DNA from: Adiantum capillus-veneris
Lineage: Eukaryota; Streptophyta; Polypodiopsida; Polypodiales; Pteridaceae
DNA: 64,000 nucleotides
Assembly (NCBI GenBank): GCA_014529385.2
Contig: CM043966.1
Location: 43,097,037-43,161,036, forward strand
Direction of reading: 5' to 3'
Position 1 is the first letter of the stretch. The number at the start of each line of letters is the position of its first letter. The notes under the pieces were generated by a model. The model did not search any database. It saw only the letters and a program-made list of their open reading frames with translations, and was not told where the DNA came from. Position numbers and translations under genes: made by a program. Below are positions 56,480 through 64,000 of this stretch, one piece after another.

Positions 56480-57530
56480 CGCTCACTTTTACACACGTGA
56501 TGGAGAGAACTCATGAAAGATAGTCAGAACAAAACAAAAATGAAAACATCGAGATTACGATCATATCGTATCATGGGTAGGATAAAAGGGTTAATGGATG
56601 AGTTAATGATATTTAATCTTTGTTGTCCAAATAAGCTACAGATTGCTCTTTGGAACTGTAGCTTTGTGCTTACTATAATGTATATGTTTTGTCTAGCGAT
56701 TGGGATTAGTTGTGAGTACAAATCCTCTTGATTCATAATAAAATAACCACATTCACATCAAAAGAGAAGTCATAGTCAATAATAGGTAGTATGATGGGAT
56801 ATGGTGAGAGAAGTATTTCGTTGAGCCTTTCAGGACCAAATAGAAACACTATGCGTTGCTGAAAGTGAATCTTTCGACTAATCCAAATGTTGACCCTAAT
56901 AGATTGCATTGAATGGAATTGAAAGAAATTACCTCTATGTGGATTATGGTTATTCATCAATGATATACTTAGTATGTTCAAAGATAAAGGTGTGAAAGAA
57001 GTGAAAGGAGAAGAAGAAGAGAGTTTCTCTCCCAAGCCCTATTGTTGCCCTTAGGAAATAAGGATACTGCGGGGAGAGAAGTGCCTGTAGCAAGGAGATT
57101 CTAGAGTTTGTGGAAGAGAATGAGAACCTTAAGAGAGAGAGATACTTGTGGAATATGAAGATATGGTTACTAACCTTGTGTAGATAATTGTTTCCCGCAA
57201 GAAGGTTGTACCCATTACATTGACAAGGTTGCTGCTTGAATACCTTCCAATGAAACAATTAGGACACAACAAGAGAGATCAAAGGAGGAGTAAAGATATA
57301 ATTAGAGATAGATCTAAGTGTGGTGGTGGTATTAAAGATAGATAATGAGAGATAGAGATAGAGTTAGAGACAAGTATTGGACTAGATATGCAAATGAAAG
57401 TAAAACTAGCAACATATATCTTACATGAGAGCAATCGCCACCACCTTAATGGAGAGAGAAGATGAGGCAAGACTTTAGCCTTTCTTCAAGAGAAATTGTG
57501 GCACTAAGATGAGTGTGTCACAATGGAATT
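56480..57530. other. Unassigned AT-rich block with a divergent tandem repeat
   Basis: Lies between G1 RT and the inverted protease block. Reverse-strand frames at 56524-56736 and 56733-57035 encode two similar ~55-aa stretches (QFQRAICSLFGQQRLN versus HFQQRIVFLFGPERLN, then PFILPMIRYD versus PIILPIIDYD), so the block contains an old tandem duplication. No known domain recognised. GAGATAGA-rich text occurs at 57300-57370. Confidence 0.5.
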
Positions 57531-57544
57531 GAGCTAACTGAAAA

Positions 57545-58200
57545 CAAGGACCGTAACGAGCCTAAGGGGAAGGACAATGTCCAAAAGTCTCCCAAAGGCA
57601 ACGCCAACAACAACAAAGCTAAGGAGAAGGGAGTTTTTAAAGGAAAAAATAAACTCTCTCCTGAATAGCTAGAGCGTTATCGGAAAGATAACCGTTGTTT
57701 CAAGTGCAGGGAGCAAGGGCATGCCTATCGTGCTTGCCCCCACAAGAATACACATAATGAGCCTCCTAGAGCTACCTTGGTCAAAATTCAAGAAGAGGAT
57801 GCTCATCACTAAGGATCTCCTCTATGTCATGCTTGGGGAAAGGTAAGAAAACATGATGCTTTCATTCTCTTTGACCCTGGTTCTACTCATAATTTCATAT
57901 CCACAAAGTTGGCCACCAAGATAGGCATCCAAGCCTATGAGATGGGAGATGTCCTACCTGCCGATGGTGCTTTCAAGGGGCAAGAAGCCTCAATCACTCC
58001 CTTAATTGCGAAATTGAGGCTCCATGTCCAAAGCTATGTGGGCAAGGAGGATTTCTTCATCTCTCCTCTCAAGCATGAGGATGTAATCCTAGGGGCACCA
58101 TGGTTTAATCACATGGCTACCAATGTTAGATTCCCTGAAAGACAAAATCTACTTTCGGTTCAGGGAAAAATATATGTACATAGATGCTAAGGAGTTGGGT
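57545..58200 (+). pseudogene. Gypsy zinc knuckle and protease, inverted relative to G1
   Basis: The plus strand reads a basic PKGKDNVQKSPKGNANNN tail, a stop, then CFKCREQGHAYRACPHK (CCHC) at about 57700. After another stop follow the retropepsin motif FDPGSTHNFISTKLA (about 57880; DPG for DSG) and frame 57909-58190 with VLGAPWFNHMATNVRF-like ILGAPWF. These are exactly the parts missing between G1 gag and RT, but on the other strand. Either an inversion inside G1 or a piece of a second gypsy element; inversion is favoured by the complementarity of what is present and missing. Confidence 0.82.
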
Positions 58201-58261
58201 AGTACCATACCCATTGTACATAAGCAAGCTTTCAATAAGTCAATAAAGAGCTCTATTTCCG

Positions 58262-59188
58262 TTGTCGTGCTGTGGCACGTATATAGTGGGAACGGGCATT
58301 AAACGATTTATCTTGTGACTTTTTGATGCATAACTATACTTCATATAATACTCATATGCATAAATAAAAGCTTTCTACCATACCTTAGTATTACCTTTGA
58401 AGTAATATAAATGTACATTACTATTAGAAAGTACTGCAAGAGAAGTATCAATGATTGTGCCTCTTTTTGTCTGGGGGAAAATAATTTTTATACTTCTTCT
58501 AATATCTCAGCTATACCCTACCATATATAAATTATTTTCTTCTTTTCACATTTATCTAATAATATAACCCTTCAATAATGCATACCTTCTTGGATACATA
58601 CAAGAGGGAAGGGCCTACTAGAAGACTTTATGAAAAGGAAGATCCCAAGCTTCTTGGACCATCCCAATTTGAAAATTCCGACCTAAGGTCGTGGAGAAAA
58701 GGCCAAAACCAATTCAAGCTCTTTTAGTAGGCCAATCTTGCTTTTTGAAGCATGTCAATCCGAGTTACAGGTCAAAAGTTACAGGGAAACCAGTGAAAAA
58801 CCCTCTCACAACTACACTGCAAGAAGAGATGGTAAACAGGTGAATCAAGTTAAAAGAGGTAATCTTGGTCTTTTTCCATAAAATAAGATATTTGCAGGAT
58901 AAAAGACATAAGCATGTGAATGTGACACCTCAAAGATGCCTTGAAGGACAAGACACACAAGTTGGGACCCCCTGCTCGAGCCACACAGAAGATGCCTAGG
59001 TGGGGCCCACATACATCATGCACCCACATGGAGCCTCAACGACCAAAAATGCTGAATTTCATGATATTTTGAGTCCTAATATTGCCCATTTTAAGAAATA
59101 TCCAAAGAACATTTGATTTGGGCTAACTCTTTAGCCTAATCAAGTGATTATGTAAAACATGGCTCCCTCACCTATAAAAACGGAAACC
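58262..59188. other. Unassigned insert between protease block and gag
   Basis: After NKSIKSSIS-like linker text the gypsy reading ends abruptly at about 58262. The next ~930 bp has no ORF, is AT-rich, and ends with CTCACCTATAAAAACGG (about 59169-59185), a good TATA-like box in the plus direction. It might be an LTR or promoter fragment; no second copy is present in the window. Confidence 0.45.
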
Positions 59189-59838
59189 TTCTCTTAGCCC
59201 CTTGTTGAAAGTTGATTCTTGAAGACAATGTGGTATGGTGTATGACCGCAGATATTTAAGATTTCTCTTAGCCCCTTGTTGAAAGTTGATTCTTGAAGAC
59301 AATGTGGTATGGTGTATGACCGCAGATATGGTGTGTGGCCTTTGGGAGCTAACATACTCCGCCATATCCTCAATTAAACCCACACAAAATTGTTGTTTTT
59401 TCTCTCCAAAATCCATCTTTTTGAAGACAGTGGCTTTGAGGTGTAAATCCCAAAACTTGTCTACATATTTGTGAATAGATTCGTAGGGAGAGAGCTTCAA
59501 GCTTCGCCATTCGGTGAGTACTTTGTCTTTGGCATCAATAGCCAAAAATTGCTTCATGATGGAAGCTCTTAAAGCTTTCCATGTTCGTAGAGCTTCACCG
59601 TTTGCTCGTAGGCTAGACCACCATTGTTTGGTGGAGTTTTGAAAATGCATAGCTACATGACGTAGCTTAGAGGACTCTGTGAAGCCCTCATCTCCAAACG
59701 CCACATTGAATTGTTGGATAAAGCCCAAGACTTTGTCCATAGCACCAAAGGTGCCATCATAGGTAAGGAAAGAGATGTTCTTTCCTCCCTCTTTGAACTT
59801 TTTGAGCTTGGATGGCCTTTTCTAGGTGACATAGGATT
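59168..59838 (-). pseudogene. gag: G1 Gag, capsid domain
   Basis: 190 codons plus upstream text: KNISFLTYDGTFGAMDKV-like start, VLGFIQQFNVAFGDEGF, SSKLRHVAMHFQNSTKQWW, ALRTWKALRASIMKQF, VDKFWDLHLKA and FCVGLIEDMAEYVSSQRP, the Retrotrans_gag pattern of gypsy elements. A frameshift separates it from the N-terminal part. It ends in a duplicated segment rather than continuing into a knuckle, consistent with the inverted block next door. Confidence 0.88.
59191..59338. repeat. 74-bp tandem duplication at the gag 3' edge
   Basis: CTCTTAGCCCCTTGTTGAAAG starts copies at 59191 and 59265, nearly identical for the whole period. It lies exactly at the break between gag and the non-gag block, so it may be a rearrangement scar. 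Confidence 0.93.
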
Positions 59839-59840
59839 TC

Positions 59841-60623
59841 CTATGGCCTCTTCTTTTGGGTGGTTTGAGAGCTGCACAGCTGCACAACTGCACCATCACT
59901 TTCTTCAGAAGAAGAAGAGTATGAGGAGGATGGAGAAGAGGGTGACCTCTTTCTCGCCTTTTTCTTCCCTTGTTCCTCCTTATTTGCACCATCACTATCT
60001 TCAGAAGAGGAAGAGGATGAAGAAGATGGAGAAGAGGGTGACCTCTTTCTCGCCTTTTTCTTCTCTTGTTTTCTCTCTTCCCTCTTTGAATTATGGTGTA
60101 GAGAAGTATGAGATGGTCTTCTCCGTTTAGGGGGTGCTGGAGAGCGTTTTGCCCACCGTCTTCGTGGAGCCATCTCCACTGAGGTGGCAGGAGACTCACT
60201 TCTTTCTCGTTCTTTTGGTGGGGGCTCTATCGTTGAAACTTGGGTCCTCCTTTGGGAGGGAGATGCCTCATTGAGTAGTAAGTTTTTGAGCCCTTCATAT
60301 GGATCCTCCTCTTTTTCCCTTATCAGAGAGAGTCCTCTTTTGGAAGTCTCACCAGGAGCTTTCCTAGTTACTCTCTCTTCTTGATGGGGAGTTTGGAGAA
60401 TACCATGGGTGTGCAATTGCTGTAGCACTTCACCTTGGAGGGATGGATTGCCCAGGGCTTGTTGAAGCCTAGAAACAAGATAGTTCACAAGCATAGGGGT
60501 ATCATTAATTTCTCTTTCATTAGCAAAATCAAAGCTATCAACATTCATTTCAATCTCTTTTCCCTTGTCAACCATACTAGCAAATTTTAGGTGTAAATTT
60601 TTACTTGTACTTTGGCACTTCAA
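59841..60623 (-). pseudogene. gag: G1 Gag N-terminal region with Ser-rich repeats
   Basis: A 260-codon open frame from Met at 60623: hydrophilic N-terminus (VDKGKEIEMNVDSFDF), a Leu-rich helix region (LVNYLVSRLQQALGN, VLQQLHTHGIL) and a basic/Pro stretch (APRRRWAKRSPAPPKRRRP). Two 32-residue repeats follow, each KKKARKRSPSSPSSS then an acidic Ser-Glu run ending SDGA (96-bp period, 59890-60085). The basic-Ser-acidic repeats resemble SR-type or nucleolar low-complexity regions. It ends by frameshift just before the capsid part. Confidence 0.8.
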
Positions 60624-60873
60624 GCCCTAGTTGCTACTCCTCTTTACCTTCAAAGATAAGCACTCAAGCATCTATATCCGTGGCTCCATTATCCCCGTAG
60701 GACTCCATTATTAAGACCATAGGTCTTGATGGTATCCCTGTTAACTGCATAAAGCAGGCATGCTTCAAGGATGAAAAATCCCTATTCTACTTACTCTTTT
60801 GTAATTAATAACACCAACCATTTGTAGCAAGCTTGAGGACCTCTCTTCTTGAGCAAGAAAAGAGAAACCAATA
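60624..60873 (-). other. G1 leader between PBS and gag start
   Basis: 250 bp without an ORF of note; the expected untranslated leader. Confidence 0.6.
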
Positions 60874-60885
60874 GCTCTGATTCCA
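60874..60885 (-). other. G1 primer-binding site, iMet-like
   Basis: The reverse strand reads TGGAATCAGAGC, one base from the plant tRNA-iMet complement TGGTATCAGAGC, one base inside the LTR edge. Confidence 0.82.
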
Positions 60886-60886
60886 A

Positions 60887-61535
60887 TCTAACATTTAATG
60901 CACTAGTAACTTGTGTGTAGCAAAAATTGATAACATAGTGAGCATTTCATTAAGAACAAGTTCCTAATGAGCATAGAGAGAGTATTTAATTTGAGAAAGA
61001 AACATAGCAATTTATAGCTAGCTAATTTGGCATTGACAATACTTGAAAAAAGAGAGAAATAGAATAAATGACAACAGTTGAGGGCTAGATTTACATGGAG
61101 CCGGTTCCCTCCATAAAGGCTTTGTATTATAGCTTCTCCCATTAAAGGAGACTTTTCTACAATACAATTATTGTGCTCCTTGACAAAACTCATTGGTGCA
61201 ATGAAGATGGAAGCTTCATGCACCAAATTATGCTCGAAAAACACACCAAGTGTCCCTAGCCTCAGTCCCAAGACCTCACACACCTTCAAAAATGGTGAGA
61301 GCTAGCAGGGAATGAGGATGACTAAGAGGAAGAAGATGTATCTTATGAGAAAGAAGTATTCTCCTTACATAATCACTCCAATAGCATAGCTTAGCTTAGT
61401 AATTAGCATGGTAGAGGAGATGAGCATTCCATTGAAGCTTGGCTCTCGGTTGGATTTGTATTCCATAGCCAAGAGTTGTTGGAGTAGGCCTCTACTTCTC
61501 AATGCTTGGAGAAGGAGTCTTCTTGCACACATGAG

Positions 61536-61627
<92 letters not shown>

Positions 61628-61874
61628 CATTCTGTTAGATAAAAATGCATCCCTCTCTCTCTTCTTGGTCGACCACTCTAGCTAGTTACTCATGATGGCC
61701 TCCCATTGGCTCCTATAAAGCTTAGCCAATCACAAATTAGAAGCATAACTGATAGCCTTGTGACATGCGTCCCCCTTTCCCCTTTTATGAGAGATTTAGG
61801 TAACCAAATAATTCATTTAAACTCTCATTAGACCTTTTAGTCTTCTTGCCAATAGGAATCAGGCAAGCCATTGG
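60887..61874 (-). repeat. G1 5' LTR, truncated by G3
   Basis: Matches 41831-42770 through TTTAATGCACTAGTAAC, GGAGCCGG, CATTCTGTTAGA and AATAGGAATCAGGCAAGCCATTGG, then stops where G3 begins. It holds a (TG) tract at 61537-61625. The outer part should lie beyond the window. Confidence 0.85.
61537..61625. repeat. (TG)n microsatellite
   Basis: 89 bases of TG, at the same LTR position as the shorter tract at 42493-42526, showing expansion. Confidence 0.97.
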
Positions 61875-64000
61875 TGTAAAACCCTGGGACTGCCATAGCC
61901 TTGATCCTCCGCCCAACCTCCCTTTTATAGATCTTGCCTCTAGAATCCCTGTCTCCATTAGCAGCCGGCCCTTGGCCCGCCCTTGGCCCGGTCCTTGACC
62001 TCCAGGGTAGCCCTTGGCCTGACATTACTTCCCCCTTGGAGAAGCATTTTCATCCTCAAAAACAAGAGTGATGCTACATTAATGTTTTCCACAGTGGCAT
62101 CCTTCATGGATCCAACTATTTGCTTGACCAGAGTACGGTTCTGTACGAGGTTCAATGAAACCAAGAGTAACATCTTGATTTTCCATATTGGTGTCCCGTG
62201 GAACCGTCTTGGGGTAACTGTCGCATAGATAATATAGCGTGTAAACTCCATGTAGAACTCACTTAAGTAGCTAAATGAGTTATCACAACTAAGATGTACA
62301 CAGAGAGTACCCCTCTTTCACTTTCCGTGAAAGTAACTTGCTGATGTAACTCATCGGTCAAGTTGAAGTCCTTGACTTGTTCGCAAACTTCATTAGTTAA
62401 CAACCCCACCATAACTAGTGTCCAAGGTTGAGAACCTGACTTATACATGAAGAGACTAAACCTAATCGCAAACATGATTTATCTGATGGTAAGCAAACTC
62501 CAAGTAGAGCAATAAATGCTTATTAATTGGATTGCTTGGTGCTAATGTACACACTTTGTATATCCTTTAGTACAAGATCACACTTTGTAATCTGCCTATC
62601 CCCTTGGATAACTAACAGTACTGAGGTGTGTTTCCCCCACAGTTTACAGACAGTCTTCCCAGATGACTGGTAAACGGGATGACAATATCGTACAACATTG
62701 TTGAGGAATCAACAATGTCCGGAATAACCATCGTGGTTACTTGAAAAATCCACAAGCACCCAAACCAAGCCATGACCTTTATTGGTGATTGGTAGACCCA
62801 AAAGTAAGCTCATACTGCACATAGAGTGCAAAAATGTTTCATAAGCAACAATTGTGATGAATATGCATGCCGCTCCAAATCAACCTTTGCTAAACACTAG
62901 GGCCCATAACACCTAGTGTGCATGCATTTAGCAAAAAATAGATTTGAACCTATATATCCATGATCATTCTGGCCAATACTTATGGTGAATGTGATGCTCC
63001 TAGCACACATGAAAGAGGAATGTAAGTAGTTTTGGAAAGAAACTAAATACTTTCAGCTGCAATCAGTTGCAAGCCTTGCTGAAACATTGGAACCAGAATA
63101 GAAGGTGAAACAACAATCACTTTGAGGTACAACCAATGAAACCTTTTCATAGCCTTGCTATTTGCATAAACAACCAACTGTAATGTTGTTTAGCTGCACT
63201 TGTACCGTAACAAGTCATTCTAAGTATCCGACAATTTTTTGCCACCAAAATTTCTCTTGGTACGTCAGGCTGAAAATGGTCTAGAAAACAAATTTGACCA
63301 CCACCTAGGGACTTTGTCATGACAGATACTTAAAATAGTGGGCGCCAGTGTCAGTCTCGAAGACTCATATTCTCCATGTGGAATATGTCTCATGTAAGGA
63401 TGTCTAAAACAAGATCATCCTTGAAGTACAAGATGTACTTGTGCGTGGAGATAACTGAAAACACTCTACGACGGGAGTGAGAGGGACCCCCATTAGCCTT
63501 GCTCCACACTGGCTAAACTGAACTCCTTGAGTTCCTAGACCATGTTGCATCCCATGTGACAACATGTGCCAAATAAAACCCTACAAGTGGGTCTATAACT
63601 GCATAATGTAGAAACTGATTTTGGACACCACAACCCAAAATGCTTGGCTCTTACATGACCTTGTCATTTCTCGAAAGAGCAAACATAGTTTATGCATTCT
63701 ACGTAGAAAAACAAACCAAAAGAAACAAAACCAAAACAGATGTGTACGTGTAGGTTAAACATAGTGGTCACTTATCCGGAGTGAAGAGTACCTGCCCAAA
63801 TTTCCCGCTTGTAAAGGCCTAAGAACACTAATTGAAAATTAGCGTAATGCAAGTAGTATTGCACATGGAACCTTGGGCGTTGCTTGTGCAATTCAGACCC
63901 CTTGGTGAAAATCAACATTGGAAAACCCCTTGGTTAATCTTTGCATTAAAACTTCTCCACTAGCAGCAAGCCCTTGGCCTATGTCTGTGACCCCCCTTGG
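61875..64000 (-). mobile_element. G3: LTR element inserted in the G1 right LTR (partial)
   Basis: A 150-bp LTR-like segment 61875-62024 (TGTAAAACCCTGGG to GGCCTGACA) is followed on the reverse strand by a polypurine tract (CCAAGGGGGAAGTAA at 62025-62040), the layout of a 3' LTR. The G1 LTR match stops exactly at 61874. Upstream on the reverse strand the last codons read SLLFLRMKMLLQGG-like text; frames at 61958-62251 and 62263-62475 have no recognised domain. 62500-63940 shows no identifiable coding signal. At 63950-63978 TCTCCACTAGCAGC...GCCCTTGGCC resembles LTR text at 61947-61977, so the other LTR may begin near the window end. Confidence 0.6.

Larger units (their letters stand above)
41831..61874 (-). 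mobile_element. G1: Ty3/gypsy chromovirus, interrupted by nested insertions
   Basis: Left (3') LTR 41831-43574, PPT 43575-43588, pol and gag on the reverse strand, PBS 60874-60885, right (5') LTR from 60887, itself broken at 61874 by G3. Order from right: gag (60623-59168), knuckle and protease (57545-58200, but plus-oriented), RT (56370-55283), RNase H, integrase with a chromodomain-like C-terminus (45817-43923). RT before integrase marks Ty3/gypsy; the chromodomain marks a chromovirus. C3, with C4 nested inside it, splits RT/RNase H. Many frameshifts; not functional. Confidence 0.9.

Noticed and set aside
63590-63640. Plus-strand KPYKWVYNC, resembling the copia RT start
   Set aside because: Only one short motif, no neighbouring RT text in any frame; chance match likely.

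Overview
The window is a piece of a large, retrotransposon-packed land-plant nuclear genome. I found no intact host gene, tRNA or rRNA. The plant assignment rests on Ty1/copia and chromodomain Ty3/gypsy elements of plant type, on primer-binding sites complementary to plant initiator-Met tRNA, and on very long (CT)n, (GA)n and (GT)n tracts. A Penelope-like reverse-transcriptase fragment at the left edge would suit a fern, lycophyte or conifer better than a typical angiosperm, but I cannot decide the species. I name elements C1-C7 (copia), G1-G3 (gypsy or other LTR), L1-L2 (gag-only, non-autonomous LTR-type) and R1 (a dispersed repeat).

Left third (1-19100). A Penelope-like RT remnant (1-337, minus) abuts L1. 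L1 is an array of three same-direction copies of a ~1.3 kb LTR-like repeat (338-1623; 2872-3103 continued at 8780-9862; 16111-17381). These separate two internal regions, one short and internally deleted, the other expanded by three ~1.54-1.94 kb tandem units. L1 encodes a decayed gypsy-type Gag and a long acidic ORF that I cannot assign; no RT, integrase or protease is visible. The near-complete copia element C1 (3104-8774, minus) sits inside the middle LTR, and its undisrupted target is visible in the third LTR. An R1 copy (17382-18603) and the 3' tail of L2 follow.

Middle (19100-41700). C2 (19103-24527, minus), an internally deleted copia element, splits L2, whose gag remnant continues at 24528-26330. 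Next come a solo-LTR-like copy of the G1 family (26395-28034), a minisatellite-like block with (CT)n tracts, and the second R1 copy. Broken copia pieces C7 (minus), C6 (plus) and C5 (minus) follow, then an SSR-rich stretch. C2' (39469-41677) is a second copy of the C2 family with a perfect 5-bp target duplication.

Right third (41700-64000). The chromovirus G1 (minus) spans from 41831 to beyond its right LTR at 60887. Its RT/RNase H junction is split by copia element C3 (45818-55282, plus). C3 in turn is split between RT and RNase H by copia element C4 (49654-54456, minus). This is a three-level nest that can be read base by base. Within G1 a zinc-knuckle/protease block lies in the opposite orientation to gag and RT, suggesting an inversion. 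A further short-LTR element, G3, starts at 61875 inside the right LTR of G1 and runs to the window end.

Overall the window records insertion, deletion, tandem duplication and inversion of retroelements. C1 and C4 retain the most intact pol genes, yet each has lost autonomy (amber and nonsense codons in C1; loss of the gag core plus lesions in C4). The least explained items are the acidic ORF of L1, the divergent tandem repeat at 56510-57060, and the amber codon shared by C1 and C4 at the same protease-proximal position.
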